A DNA stretch of 64,000 bases. Origin: Mycolicibacterium nivoides (GTDB lineage Bacteria; Actinomycetota; Actinomycetes; Mycobacteriales; Mycobacteriaceae). Made by a program: the position numbers and the translations under genes. The notes beneath the pieces are model-generated. The model ran no database searches and had not been told where the DNA came from. It was given only the letters and a program-made list of their open reading frames with translations. The stretch lies in NCBI RefSeq assembly GCF_003855255.1, contig NZ_CP034072.1, positions 2,781,906 through 2,845,905 on the forward strand, read 5' to 3'. Of the stretch, positions 37,890 to 46,460 are shown piece by piece. The number at the start of each line of letters is the position of its first letter. Positions within the stretch are counted from its first letter, which is position 1.

Positions 37890-39275
37890 TCAACCTCCCT
37901 GTACGAGTTGCAGAGTTCCCACCGGGGTGGAGCGCCAGTGGCCGACGCTGATGTCGACCAGCCGGGCAACGGCACGTTCGATGCCGTGGGCGAGTTCGTC
38001 GACATCGGGGGTCGTGTCGTAATCGCCGATGACGCCGAAGACGAGGCGGTCGGCGTAGCTCATGATGGCGATACCGGTGCGCAGCTGCAGCGCGAGCGGC
38101 GGGATCGGAAGAAGTCGCACGATCTCGCGGCCCATGACGCGCAACCGGTTTCGCGGTCCGGGCACGTTCGTGGCGACGGTGACGACGCCACGTTGCGGCA
38201 GCCGGGTCAGCGCCCGCACCGTCCAGGCGGTGAGCGGGAACGGGATCGCGTTCGCCGCCGACACCAGGATGTTGCCCGCCTCGCGCTGTCCACTGGCCTT
38301 GGCCCTGGACAGCCGCGCATGCACGGTGCGCAGCTGCTGCACGGGATCGGCCTTGTCGACCGGAAGGTACGGCAACATCACCGAGACTCGATTGTCGGTC
38401 CGGTCGTGGGCATCCCCGGACCGCACCGACACCGGCACCAGGGTGCGCAGCGCGTCACGCCTCGGCTTCTCTCCGCGGCGAATGAGTGTGTTGCGGAAAC
38501 TGTCGGTGATCGCCGCGAGCGCAACATCATTGACCGTCACGCCGAATTCCCGGCACACCGAGTCGACGTCATCCAACGACACTTCTCCGGTGGCGTAGCG
38601 CCGCATGCTGGTCACCGGGCCCGTCAACGAGGTCCGCGCCGCCGGACGCAGTAGGCCGGTGACGATGCCGAAGGCCCCGTGGACGGCCTGCAGCGCGGCG
38701 CCGGGCAGTCCACTCGAGATCCGCCATGCTTTGCCGACCCAGTCGACAGGGCTGAAAGCAGCTGTCCCGCTGGCGGCTTGACGTTCTCCACCATCGCCGG
38801 TCACGCCACCGTCGTCGCACAGCCGGCTCAACAGTCGAGTCGCGGCGATCCCGTCGGCGATGCAATGGTGGACCTTCAGCAGGATGGCCCACCTTCCGTT
38901 CTCCAGGCCGTCGACGATCCAGCACTCCCACAACGGCCGGTCCCGGTCGAGGCGGCGTTCCATGACGTCGGCGGCCCACCGGTGCAGCGCCGCATCGTCA
39001 CCGGGCTGGGGCAGCGCGGCGTGGCGAATGTGGTGCGCGGCATCGAAGTTGGTGTCTTCCACCCATTGCGGCGCACCGAGGTCTAGCGGCTGCGTGTGCA
39101 GCAGCTGGTGGAGGCGGGGCGCGGTCAGCACACGCTCGGACAACGCGGCCGTGACGGCCTCCGGGCTGGGCATCGGCCCGTCCAGCACGGCGATCGCTCC
39201 GATCGCCAGGCTGGCGTGGCGATCGGAGTCCTCGGCTTCGAGGAACCCCGCGTCAAGTGCGGTCAACTGCTCCAT
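37890..39275 (-). CDS. Wax ester synthase/diacylglycerol acyltransferase (WS/DGAT)
   Basis: This 461-residue acyltransferase uses acyl-CoA to esterify diacylglycerol or long alcohols, making storage lipid. The catalytic HHxxxDG motif is HHCIADG, the PLW motif is in RDRPLWECWIVDGL, and the ND motif is in GVTVNDVALAAITDSFR. It starts MEQLTALDAGFLEAEDSD, the standard opening of this family; an ATG nine codons upstream is less likely. The PPOX gene follows 2 bp downstream. Many paralogues occur in each mycobacterial genome, so a specific name is not given. Confidence 0.93.
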   Translation of the reverse strand: MEQLTALDAGFLEAEDSDRHASLAIGAIAVLDGPMPSPEAVTAALSERVLTAPRLHQLLHTQPLDLGAPQWVEDTNFDAAHHIRHAALPQPGDDAALHRWAADVMERRLDRDRPLWECWIVDGLENGRWAILLKVHHCIADGIAATRLLSRLCDDGGVTGDGGERQAASGTAAFSPVDWVGKAWRISSGLPGAALQAVHGAFGIVTGLLRPAARTSLTGPVTSMRRYATGEVSLDDVDSVCREFGVTVNDVALAAITDSFRNTLIRRGEKPRRDALRTLVPVSVRSGDAHDRTDNRVSVMLPYLPVDKADPVQQLRTVHARLSRAKASGQREAGNILVSAANAIPFPLTAWTVRALTRLPQRGVVTVATNVPGPRNRLRVMGREIVRLLPIPPLALQLRTGIAIMSYADRLVFGVIGDYDTTPDVDELAHGIERAVARLVDISVGHWRSTPVGTLQLVQGG

Positions 39276-39347
39276 ACCTGCAATCCTCCGCCTGCTGTCC
39301 ATCCCCGGGCAGGGTCAAAGGTCCCTAGTTCCGCTGAATACCAGTGC

Positions 39348-39671
39348 TCACCAGCCCCGACGCTGCGGTCGTGACCCGATACCGGCGATACCGCCAAGAA
39401 TCACCGCCTGCAGGTGGTACACGTGGTCGCTCATCACCAGGTCCATCCACTATTCGGGGATGAACAGGCCGATGACATGTCCGATGAACACCACGAGCAT
39501 GCCGAAGTGGAACATCGGGCTGGCGATCCGCAGCAGCCGCGACTCGTAGAGCTGCGACGAGCGCGTGGTCCAGCCGAACTTGTCGTAGCGGTACCGCCAC
39601 CAGGTGCCGACGGCAACCACCGCCAGCGTCACGTACGGCACCACGTCCCAGAAGATCTCCCAGCCCGACAT
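39348..39671 (-). pseudogene. narI: Truncated narI (nitrate reductase gamma subunit)
   Basis: The first 73 codons (MSGWEIFWDVVPYVTLAVVA to GHVIGLFIPE) match the N-terminus of NarI, the cytochrome b that feeds electrons to NarGH. A TAG at 39450-39452 replaces the next codon, and homology continues beyond it (WMDLVMSDHVYHLQAVILGG, IAGI) to about 39385. The remaining two-thirds of the gene is missing and an unrelated stop follows at 39348. Most of the haem-ligating helices are lost, so no working subunit is possible. Confidence 0.85.
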
Positions 39672-40321
39672 CAGAGAACCTCCTGCCCACGGCGGGGCGG
39701 AACGGTCAGCTGAAACGGCTGTAGTCCCACGGATTCCGCGGGCGGCCCGGACACCATCAGTCGCGACACGTCGTCGACGGAGGCCAGGGACGGCAGGGTC
39801 GCGTCCACCGCTGCCACGACGGGCGCATACGGCGACCTCTGCTCGGCCAACGCGCGGGCCACCACACCGATCGGCACCCGGTACTTGGCGAGCAGCCGCC
39901 GCCCCGCGGCCGGGTCGACGGTGGCCGCGAACTCGAGTACGACCGGAAGATGATCGGGTGCTTCGCCTTTCGGGATCTCAACGCCGGCGGCACGGTAGGT
40001 CTGGGTGAATTCGACCATGTCCGCGCCGCGGTTTCGGGTATCCCCGGACGTCCAGTAGGTCAGGAGCATGGTGCACCGCTTGTGCAGGTCGAAGGTCTCG
40101 ACATACTCCTGCGCCAGCTCCATGGTAGGTCGAAGGCTCAGCCCGACGACGGTTTCGCCGAGCAGCGCCCGGGCCTCGCCGGTGACGTGGTCCAGCAGGC
40201 GTGCCGCGGTCTGTAGCCGGTCGGCATGGCCGTCGTCCGGGTAGGCCAGCATCAGCGACGCCGCCTGCCACACCAGGCGGTCCTGCATCGTGTTGTCTCG
40301 GTTTCGGTTGCGACGCTTCAT
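39671..40321 (-). CDS. narJ: NarJ, nitrate reductase assembly chaperone (orphaned)
   Basis: The 216-residue product is the dedicated chaperone that holds NarGH for molybdenum cofactor insertion. Family features are LVWQAASLMLAYPDDGHADR, YVETFDLHKRCTMLLTYWTS, GDTRNRGADMVEF, and DHLPVVLEFAA. The frame is intact. The ATG at 40321 follows GGAGG; an overlapping GTG at 40324 is equally possible. Both flanking nar genes are truncated and narG is absent, so the chaperone has no local client. It may persist as a relic, or serve another molybdoenzyme. Confidence 0.9.
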   Translation of the reverse strand: MKRRNRNRDNTMQDRLVWQAASLMLAYPDDGHADRLQTAARLLDHVTGEARALLGETVVGLSLRPTMELAQEYVETFDLHKRCTMLLTYWTSGDTRNRGADMVEFTQTYRAAGVEIPKGEAPDHLPVVLEFAATVDPAAGRRLLAKYRVPIGVVARALAEQRSPYAPVVAAVDATLPSLASVDDVSRLMVSGPPAESVGLQPFQLTVPPRRGQEVL

Positions 40322-40737
40322 CACTGACCTCCACCCGGGAACATGCCCGACGGAACGCCCCTGCCGTCCCAGTTGAGCAGGTTGACCCGCGACGGCCGTT
40401 CGGCGTTGGCGGCCATGCCGCCGCTGGTCTGCCGGTGTTGCAGCGCGTGGAAGTTCTCCACCGCCACCGGTACGGGACCGCCGCTGGCCTCGCCGAACGG
40501 ACCCGACTCGGACATTCCGGATCCCCCTTCGAAGGACAGTGAGCAGCCGGGTTCCTCGGCCCCGGGTATCGATTCCGAGCTGTACGCGGTCGGAATGACG
40601 TAGCGCTCCTCGTATTTCGCCAACCCCAGCAGCCGGTACATCTCGTACATGTGTTCCTCGGTCATACCGACGGCGGCCGGAATGTGCGGCTGGGTCTCAC
40701 GCCCGAGGTTGATGTCGCGCATGTAGCAAAACATCAT
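40321..40737 (-). pseudogene. narH: C-terminal remnant of narH (nitrate reductase beta subunit)
   Basis: About 138 codons match the end of NarH: YMRDINLGRETQPHIPAAVG, MYRLLGLAKYEERYVIPTAY, GPFGEASGGPVPVAVENFHA and RVNLLNWDGRG. All the iron-sulfur cluster cysteines of NarH lie upstream in the normal protein and are absent. Homology stops at about 40740, and the next upstream in-frame codons lead to a TGA. narG, which should precede it, is not in the window; mutT2 lies directly beyond. Confidence 0.87.
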
Positions 40738-40754
40738 GTTCCTGCGGTCGCGTC

Positions 40755-40861
40755 ACTTTCCCGGAAACGTTGCAGGCGGTTTCATGGAAATGTAATCCGC
40801 AACATCAATATGCCGAAAACAACCCTATTGCGGAATGACAATTGACCCGTTGCGGGAAAGT
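40755..40861. repeat. 107-bp segment with inverted ends at the narH breakpoint
   Basis: ACTTTCCCG (40755-40763) and CGGGAAAGT (40853-40861) are perfect 9-bp inverted ends of a 107-bp segment that is A/T-richer than its surroundings and contains repeated TTGCGG-type words. It sits immediately upstream of the truncated narH. A MITE-like insertion or a deletion scar are possible readings. No target duplication was found. Confidence 0.45.
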
Positions 40862-40870
40862 CGCTTTCGG

Positions 40871-41275
40871 CTAATCCAGCGGGGCACCCGATCGCAGCGC
40901 ATCGGCCAGTTCCGCGAGCCAGGCCCGATCGGCGGGTACCCATGGCAGGTCGTCGAGTTCGTCGACCGTCACCCAGCGCAGCGCCCGGTGATCGTGTGGG
41001 TGCGGGCTACCCGACGTCAATGTCGCCCGATAGGCGCGCAGCGTCATCCCCGCCTTCAGCGCGACATCCGCACCCAGGCGGGCACCGACACTCACCTCGA
41101 CGCCCAACTCCTCGCGCAGTTCGCGTGCCAACGCCTCGGCATCACTCTCACCGGCGGCCACCTTGCCTCCGGGCAGTTCCCACAGCCCCGCGAGCTCTGG
41201 CGGCCGTTGCCGTTGGGCAACCAGCAGCCCGGCCTCCGAGAACAGTGCACCAGCCACGACGATCTGCTCATCCAT
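40871..41275 (-). CDS. mutT2: MutT2-type NUDIX hydrolase
   Basis: This 134-residue NUDIX protein is a nucleotide-pool sanitising enzyme; the M. tuberculosis homologue (Rv1160) hydrolyses CTP derivatives and oxidised nucleotides. The Nudix box is [20 protein letters not shown] followed by ELGV, which fits GX5EX7REUXEEXGU exactly. The ATG at 41275 starts [12 protein letters not shown]. It lies 10 bases from the mirrored TATACC of the symmetric promoter at 41280-41299 and has no Shine-Dalgarno, so its mRNA is probably leaderless. Confidence 0.92.
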   Translation of the reverse strand: MDEQIVVAGALFSEAGLLVAQRQRPPELAGLWELPGGKVAAGESDAEALARELREELGVEVSVGARLGADVALKAGMTLRAYRATLTSGSPHPHDHRALRWVTVDELDDLPWVPADRAWLAELADALRSGAPLD

Positions 41276-41279
41276 CGCG

Positions 41280-41299
41280 CCCGACGGTATACCGTCGGG
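41280..41299. promoter_or_regulatory. Perfect 20-bp palindrome acting as a shared divergent promoter
   Basis: CCCGACGGTATACCGTCGGG is a perfect palindrome in a 27-bp gap between two divergent genes. Its centre reads TATACC on both strands, a good -10, placed 9 bases from the carbinolamine dehydratase ATG and 10 bases from the mutT2 ATG. Both genes lack Shine-Dalgarno sequences, as expected for leaderless mRNAs from one symmetric -10. Confidence 0.7.
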
Positions 41300-41302
41300 C
41301 AT

Positions 41303-41596
41303 ATGGCCGTGTTATCGAACGATCAGGTCGACGCCGCACTGCCCGATCTGCCGGGTTGGGAACGCGCGGCGGGCGCCCTGCGCAGATCCACCAAATTCCC
41401 GACGTTCCTCGACGGCATCGACGCGGTGTGCCGCGTGGCCGAGTTCGCCGAGGAAAAAGACCATCATCCTGACATCGACATCCGCTGGCGCACAGTCACA
41501 TTCGCACTCGTGACCCATTCCGCCGGCGGGATCACGGAGAAGGACATCCAGATGGCCAAGGAGATCAACCGGATCCTGGCCGACCAGCCAGGTTAG
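41303..41596 (+). CDS. Pterin-4-alpha-carbinolamine dehydratase family protein
   Basis: This 97-residue protein has the PCD/DCoH fold. The signature region is [20 protein letters not shown], with the His-His pair of the active site, and [19 protein letters not shown] near the end. Such enzymes dehydrate 4a-hydroxytetrahydropterins, but in bacteria lacking aromatic hydroxylases they may serve molybdopterin or other pterin pathways. It corresponds to Rv1159A. The ATG at 41303 is at the predicted transcription start. The gene overlaps the pimE stop by 4 bp tail to tail. Confidence 0.92.
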   Translation: MAVLSNDQVDAALPDLPGWERAAGALRRSTKFPTFLDGIDAVCRVAEFAEEKDHHPDIDIRWRTVTFALVTHSAGGITEKDIQMAKEINRILADQPG

Positions 41597-42801
41597 CCGC
41601 CCTCGGTGCGCTCGGCGGTCGTCGCGATCCAGGCCAGCGTCGCCAGCGTCGCGACGACGTAGACGAGCCCGGCCCAGGCCAGGTACCAGGGACGGCTGAT
41701 CTCCCAGATCGTCGGCTGGGCGAAACTGAGCAGCCACGGCACCCCGATCAGTGTCAGCGCCAGCCAGCCCCAGCCCAGGACTCGCGCCCCGAGGCGATCC
41801 GCCAACGGTCCGTGCAGCAACCAGATCATCAGCGGGATCAGCCAGACCCAGTGGTGCGTCCACGAAATCGGTGAAAGCAGCAACCCGAACAAGCTGACGA
41901 TCACGATCGCGCCCAGCCGGTCGGCACTGCCGCCGATGGCCCGCCACGCGAGCAGGGCGAGGACCGCGGTGACGGCGATACCGACCAGCACGGCCGGGCC
42001 GTATCCGGCGTCATGGCCGAGGATCCGGGAGATCGCACCGCGCCAGGATTGGTTGAACGACGTGCCGATCGGCCCGATCCGGTCGGCGTCCCCGAGTAGT
42101 TCGGTGAAGTAGCGGCGCCCCTCATCACCGATCACCAGCACCGAGAGCGCGACCGTCCCGAAGAACACGACGGCCGCGAACACCGCCGTGGCCCACCGGC
42201 GCGCGCCGACGAAGTACAGCCCCGACACCGCCGGCGTGAGTTTCACCCCGGCGGCCAGGCCCACCAACAACCCCGACAGCCACCAGCGATTGCTGTAGAC
42301 GGCGTACAGCACGGCCAGCACCAGGACGACGTTGACCTGCCCGTAGTCGAACGTGCTGCGCAGCGGCTCGGTCCAGATGCCCACGGCGGTCCACAACATC
42401 GCGACTCGCCGCGGCGCCGGGCCGCCGAGCAACAGTTGGCTGACCCGTACGACGCCGTACAGCGCGGCGATGATGCCGATCTGCCAGCAGAACGCGACCA
42501 GCCCGAAGGGCAGCAGATGCAACGGATAGAACACCACCGCGGCGAACGGCGGATAGGTGAAAGGCAGTGGGAAATCCGGTGTCTGGTCCGGGTAGACGTA
42601 GTCATAGAGCGCGCCCGCGTGCCCGTCCAGGGTGGCGGCGCCGCCGACATAGACGTGCAGGTCGACGAAGTTGGCACCGTTGGGGACGAGGTAGGTCCAG
42701 GCCAGGCGCGCCGCAATGCTGAGGATCAGCAACACAGGCGCCAGACGGTAGAGCCGCGCGGTTGCTGAGACGTGGGTGGCCGGTTCGGTGTTAACGGACA
42801 C
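41593..42801 (-). CDS. pimE: PimE, polyprenyl-phosphate-mannose alpha-1,2-mannosyltransferase
   Basis: This 402-residue integral membrane GT87 enzyme adds an alpha-1,2-linked mannose to phosphatidylinositol tetramannoside on the outer face of the membrane, leading to PIM5/PIM6. About ten transmembrane helices are visible. The first periplasmic loop holds the likely catalytic Asp in [20 protein letters not shown], with the family segment [20 protein letters not shown]. It corresponds to Rv1159. lpqW in this window controls flux between this polar-PIM branch and LAM. Confidence 0.93.
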   Translation of the reverse strand: MSVNTEPATHVSATARLYRLAPVLLILSIAARLAWTYLVPNGANFVDLHVYVGGAATLDGHAGALYDYVYPDQTPDFPLPFTYPPFAAVVFYPLHLLPFGLVAFCWQIGIIAALYGVVRVSQLLLGGPAPRRVAMLWTAVGIWTEPLRSTFDYGQVNVVLVLAVLYAVYSNRWWLSGLLVGLAAGVKLTPAVSGLYFVGARRWATAVFAAVVFFGTVALSVLVIGDEGRRYFTELLGDADRIGPIGTSFNQSWRGAISRILGHDAGYGPAVLVGIAVTAVLALLAWRAIGGSADRLGAIVIVSLFGLLLSPISWTHHWVWLIPLMIWLLHGPLADRLGARVLGWGWLALTLIGVPWLLSFAQPTIWEISRPWYLAWAGLVYVVATLATLAWIATTAERTEGG

Positions 42802-42989
42802 GACTTTAGCGACCCGCCTGGTGCGTCACGCCGGCTGGGCGCGGCCGGCGCATCACGCCCAAGGCACTGCGCGATAACGAATTCGCCAGGTGCAGTAACG
42901 GTTGAATAACCGCCACACGTGTCACTTGAGTACCACCAGTAACTCCGTAGGTTCGCCTTCAGACGTTCAAGCAACTGATTGGGAGAACC

Positions 42990-43658
42990 ATGATCTTCAC
43001 CTGGAAAGCACTTTCCACCAGCATGATCGCGGCCGCCGGCGCGGTCCCGGTCGCGTTGGCCCTCAGTGCCGCAGCGAACGCCGAGCCGGTGGCCCCGGCC
43101 CCGGCGATCCCCGGCGCGCCGAACCTGCCGATCGTCAACCAGCTCGCCGGCGTGCCGGCCGCCGCGCCGCAACTGCTGCAAGGCGTGAGCTCCGCGTTGA
43201 CCGGCGCCCCCGCCGCCGCGCCCGCACCCGCCCCTGGTGCCACCGCATCGGTGACCCTGCCCCAGATGCCGACATCGGCCACACCGGCTGCCGCCAATGC
43301 ACCCCTGGGATCGCTGGTGCCGGGCCTGCCCGCCGCGCCGGCTGCCGCCCCGGCCGCAACGGCTCCGGCGGCTCCGGTCACCGGCCCCGCATCCCTGATC
43401 CCCTCAGCCGAGCTGACGATCCCGCAGGTGCCCGGGATGCCGATCCCGCTGCCCCAGAAGGTGAACATCCCGGGCGACCTGGCCTCACTGGCCCCGGTCG
43501 CGGCTCAAACGGCACTGCCCGCCACCGCCGCCGCGGCCCCGTTGGCCCCGGCAGCGGCAGCGGCTCCGGCCCTGGCAGCTCCCGCGGCTGCGGCTCCCGG
43601 CATCAGCAACCCGGGTGTCGCAGCACTGGCACCGCTGCTGACCGCCGGCCTGCCCTGA
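42990..43658 (+). CDS. Exported Ala/Pro-rich protein (Rv1158c-like)
   Basis: The product is 222 residues, with a signal peptide (MIFTWKALSTSMIAAAGAVP, cleavage likely after ANA). The mature protein is over half Ala and Pro, with blocks such as AAPAPAPGATASVTLPQMPT and short conserved-looking parts (SAELTIPQVPGMPIPLPQKV). GGGAGA lies 4 bases before the ATG. The same order of two Ala/Pro-rich exported proteins next to pimE occurs in M. tuberculosis. A cell-wall-associated structural role is plausible, but unknown. Confidence 0.8.
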   Translation: MIFTWKALSTSMIAAAGAVPVALALSAAANAEPVAPAPAIPGAPNLPIVNQLAGVPAAAPQLLQGVSSALTGAPAAAPAPAPGATASVTLPQMPTSATPAAANAPLGSLVPGLPAAPAAAPAATAPAAPVTGPASLIPSAELTIPQVPGMPIPLPQKVNIPGDLASLAPVAAQTALPATAAAAPLAPAAAAAPALAAPAAAAPGISNPGVAALAPLLTAGLP

Positions 43659-43699
43659 TCCCCGAACTGGTCTGACCGCCCGAAACGATTGGGAAAGCC

Positions 43700-44713
43700 A
43701 TGTCACCCCGCAAGTCACCGAAAATGTTGTTCGCCAGCGCCATCGCAGTCGGTACGTCGGCTGCGTTGCTGTTCGGCTCCGGAGTAGCCAACGCCGACCC
43801 GGCGCCGGCAGCACCATTGCCGATCGACAACGTGCAGGCTCCCGGCCTGTCGGCGGTGGAAGGGCTCAGCCCGATCATCCAGCAGGCTGCGGCCGATCCG
43901 GGAGGCGCGGTGCAGTTGCTGATGGCAGCCGCGCAGGCTTTCGCCGCCAACAAATCGGAATCGGCTGAATCCCGCAACGTCGCGACGGCGGTCAACCACT
44001 TCGCGGCCCAGCCCGTCGCCGCACCCGAGCATGTTCCTGCTCTGGGTGCCGGCGGCGACGCTCACCTGCCGATGGGTGTCGACCCGGCCCATGCGGCCGG
44101 GCCGGCCCCCGAGGCACTGCCCGCTCCGGCGCCTGCCCCGGCACCGGCCCCCGAAGCCGCACCGGCTCCTGCCCCCGGGGCTGTTCCGGCAGCGGCCACG
44201 ATCCCGGCGCCGGCTCCTGCGCCGGAAGCTGTACCGGCTCCGGCTCCGGCCCCGGCACCTGAAGCCGCACCGGCGGGCGCCGCAGCCCCTGGCTTCGGCC
44301 CCAACACGCCGACCAAGCAGGACTTCATGTACCCGTCGATCAGCAACGGGTGCCTCAAGGACGGCGGAAACGTTCTGGCGACGGCAATCTCAGTGGCCGG
44401 GCCCGCTACGATCCCGCTGCCCGGCCCGCAGCCAGGCCAGACCGCCTACGTGTTCACCGCGATCGGTACCCCCGGCCCGGCCGCCGAGCAGAAGCTTCCG
44501 CTCAACGCCACGTGGGTGAACCTGACGACGGGCAAGTCCGGCAGTGTGACACTGCAGCCGCGCTCGGACCTCAACCCCGAGGGCCCGACCACGCTGACCG
44601 CGATCGCCGACACCGGATCGGGCAGCATCATGACGACGATCTTCGGACAGGTCACGACGACCGAGATGCAGTGCCAGTTCATGCCCACCATCGGATCCAC
44701 GGTGGTGCCCTGA
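43700..44713 (+). CDS. Exported Ala/Pro-rich protein with conserved C-terminal domain (Rv1157c-like)
   Basis: The 337-residue product has a signal peptide (MSPRKSPKMLFASAIAVGTS, cleavage likely after ANA), a helical N-terminal part (GLSPIIQQAAADPGGAVQLL), an Ala/Pro repeat linker of about 80 residues (APAPAPEAAP units), and a C-terminal beta-rich domain of about 140 residues (FMYPSISNGCLKDGGNVLAT to QCQFMPTIGSTVVP) with two cysteines. GGGAAAGCC precedes the ATG, a leader like that of the gene upstream 41 bp away. The linker suggests that the C-terminal domain is projected through the cell wall. Confidence 0.82.
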   Translation: MSPRKSPKMLFASAIAVGTSAALLFGSGVANADPAPAAPLPIDNVQAPGLSAVEGLSPIIQQAAADPGGAVQLLMAAAQAFAANKSESAESRNVATAVNHFAAQPVAAPEHVPALGAGGDAHLPMGVDPAHAAGPAPEALPAPAPAPAPAPEAAPAPAPGAVPAAATIPAPAPAPEAVPAPAPAPAPEAAPAGAAAPGFGPNTPTKQDFMYPSISNGCLKDGGNVLATAISVAGPATIPLPGPQPGQTAYVFTAIGTPGPAAEQKLPLNATWVNLTTGKSGSVTLQPRSDLNPEGPTTLTAIADTGSGSIMTTIFGQVTTTEMQCQFMPTIGSTVVP

Positions 44714-44737
44714 CCACACCATATGAATGGGGAAACG

Positions 44738-44780
44738 AAATTCCCGGTCGCTTGCCTCATGGCTGGCGACCGGGAATTTT
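44738..44780. terminator. Hairpin terminator with T-tract
   Basis: AAATTCCCGGTCGC (44738-44751) pairs perfectly with GCGACCGGGAATTT (44766-44779), and the plus strand ends in TTTT. It lies between the convergent exported protein gene and the small DUF1059-like gene and resembles a canonical intrinsic terminator in both directions. Confidence 0.9.
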
Positions 44781-44819
44781 GTCAGGGGCTGTAAGTCTGG
44801 GGGCCTGGTAGGCCGTGAA

Positions 44820-44969
44820 TCAGTAAGCCATGAAGAGGATCATTTCCCGGTCGTACTCACGCCCGGGGTGCTGCTGAGCCAGATGCGTCTGGGCCTTCTC
44901 GACCAGGTCGTCCTCGTCGGTCCCGCTGATCGCTTCGCCGCACGGGCAATTCAGGTGTGTCTTCGCCAT
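44820..44969 (-). CDS. Small DUF1059-like protein
   Basis: A 49-residue frame codes for MAKTHLNCPCGEAISGTDED, DLVEKAQTHLAQQHPGREYD and REMILFMAY. C-x-C and a spaced His pair (THL and QHP) resemble the DUF1059 family of small putative metal-binding proteins. AAAGGTGA is 4 bases before the ATG. It is divergent from the nitroreductase gene over 45 bp. The gene is short but has clear mycobacterial codon use. Function unknown. Confidence 0.75.
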   Translation of the reverse strand: MAKTHLNCPCGEAISGTDEDDLVEKAQTHLAQQHPGREYDREMILFMAY

Positions 44970-45014
44970 ATATTCACCTTTGCATAGGTCGTCTTCCTAC
45001 AAAAGGATCTAGTC

Positions 45015-45668
45015 ATGGACTTGTACGACGTCATGCGCACGACCGGGGCCACCCGCGAGTTCACCGACGAACCCCTGCCCGACGACGTGCTGGAACGGAT
45101 CCTCGACAACGCCCGGTTCGCGCCCACCGGCGGTAACCGCCAGGGCACGCGCGTCGTGGTGATTCGCGATCGCCAGACCCGCGAGTCCCTTGCCGACCTC
45201 AGTGTCACCGGCGCGCGCCGCTACATCGCCCAACAGCGAAACGGTGAGAGCCCATGGAACCCGGTGCATCCCATGGGTGTATCGGCCGACGAAGTGGCCG
45301 CCGTACAGGTTCCGCGGGCCGCCATGCTCCTCGATGCCGCCGTGGTTCTCGTGGTCTGCGTCGACCTCGGTGTCGTCGCGGCGATCGACCAGGATCTCGA
45401 CCGCATCGGCGTGGTTTCCGGCGCCTCGGTGTATCCGTTCGTGTGGAACATCCTGCTGGCAGCGCGCAACGAAGGGTACGGCGGCGTGCTGACCACCATG
45501 GCCGTTGCGGAGGAGCCCAAGGTCAAGGCATTGCTCGGGATACCGGAGCCGTTCGCCATCGCCGCGGTCGTGCCGCTCGGCAAGCCCGTACGCCAGTTCA
45601 CGAAACTCAAGCGCATGCCGGTTGCCGACATCGCCAGTCGCGAACGCTTCGACGGGCCGCCGTTCTAG
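45015..45668 (+). CDS. Nitroreductase-family protein
   Basis: This 217-residue FMN-binding protein of the nitroreductase superfamily reduces nitro-compounds, quinones or flavins with NAD(P)H. Family motifs are YDVMRTTGATREFTDEPLPD, ARFAPTGGNRQGTRVVVIRD and the glycine-rich NEGYGGVLTTMAVAEEPKVK. AAAAGGATCT precedes the ATG by 5 bases. It ends just before a family B palindromic repeat that separates it from the convergent HhH-GPD gene. Substrate unknown. Confidence 0.9.
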   Translation: MDLYDVMRTTGATREFTDEPLPDDVLERILDNARFAPTGGNRQGTRVVVIRDRQTRESLADLSVTGARRYIAQQRNGESPWNPVHPMGVSADEVAAVQVPRAAMLLDAAVVLVVCVDLGVVAAIDQDLDRIGVVSGASVYPFVWNILLAARNEGYGGVLTTMAVAEEPKVKALLGIPEPFAIAAVVPLGKPVRQFTKLKRMPVADIASRERFDGPPF

Positions 45669-45691
45669 GTCGACCCGCAGCGTCGCCCCGT

Positions 45692-45747
45692 CGAGTCTGC
45701 GCACAGATCGCGATTTCGCGCCGAAACACGATCTCACCGCAGAGTCG
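45692..45747. repeat. Palindromic intergenic repeat, family B copy 1
   Basis: CGAGTCTGCG (45692-45701) pairs with CGCAGAGTCG (45738-45747) with one mismatch, and GCGCACAGATCGCGATT is shared with the copies at 55908 and 59725. It lies between convergent genes. Confidence 0.75.
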
Positions 45748-45774
45748 GCGATCTGCGAGCAAGCTCGAGGCCAG

Positions 45775-46362
45775 TCAGGCCTTGGCGGCCTTGGCTTCTT
45801 TGGCGGCGGCCTTCATCTGCTTCTTGTAGGTGCGCACCTTCTGCAACGACCCGGGGTCAACCACGTCGGCCACCGACATGAAGCTGCCGGCCGTGCCGTA
45901 ATCCCCCGCGGCCTCACGCCAACCCGCGGGTGTCACACCGTACTGCTTGCCCAACAGCGCCAAGAAGATTCGCGCCTTCTGATCGCCGAATCCGGGCAGT
46001 CGCTTGAGCCGGCGGAGTACCTCTTTGCCGTCGGGGTCACCGTCAGTCCACAGGGCCGTGACGTCACCGTCGTACTCGTCGACGATGGCCCGCGCCAGAT
46101 CCTGCACCCGCTTGCCCATCGATCCCGGGAACCGGTGGATGGCGGGCGTTTGCGAAACCACTGCGATGAAGTCGTCGGGGTTGTAATCGGCGATCGTGCG
46201 GGCGTCGACGTCACCGAGACGGTCGGCGATCTTCTTGGGCCCGGCGAACGCTGTCTCCATCGGGATCTGCTGGTCCAACAGCATCCCCACCAAGAGCGCG
46301 AACGGGTTGGACTCCAGCAGAGCGTCGGCCTCCGGGTCTTGGACCAGCTGCAGTTTTCCCAC
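45775..46362 (-). CDS. HhH-GPD base-excision-repair-like protein
   Basis: The 195-residue product has a helix-hairpin-helix GPD fold as in endonuclease III-type DNA glycosylases (LLDQQIPMETAFAGPKKIAD, then LPGFGDQKARIFLALLGKQY). The hairpin LPGFGDQKA is followed by the position where the catalytic Asp would be, but the usual Lys-120 and the FeS cysteines of EndoIII are not evident. The protein may thus be a glycosylase relative with changed function. It corresponds to Rv1156. Confidence 0.85.
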   Translation of the reverse strand: MGKLQLVQDPEADALLESNPFALLVGMLLDQQIPMETAFAGPKKIADRLGDVDARTIADYNPDDFIAVVSQTPAIHRFPGSMGKRVQDLARAIVDEYDGDVTALWTDGDPDGKEVLRRLKRLPGFGDQKARIFLALLGKQYGVTPAGWREAAGDYGTAGSFMSVADVVDPGSLQKVRTYKKQMKAAAKEAKAAKA

Positions 46363-46460
46363 GGCGTCAGTCTAGGACCAGACACATTTTTGACGCCTGT
46401 GTCGGCCCAGTGTGCGAATGTGTACGCGATAACCGGTGGATATGCCCATAGGAGATGGAC

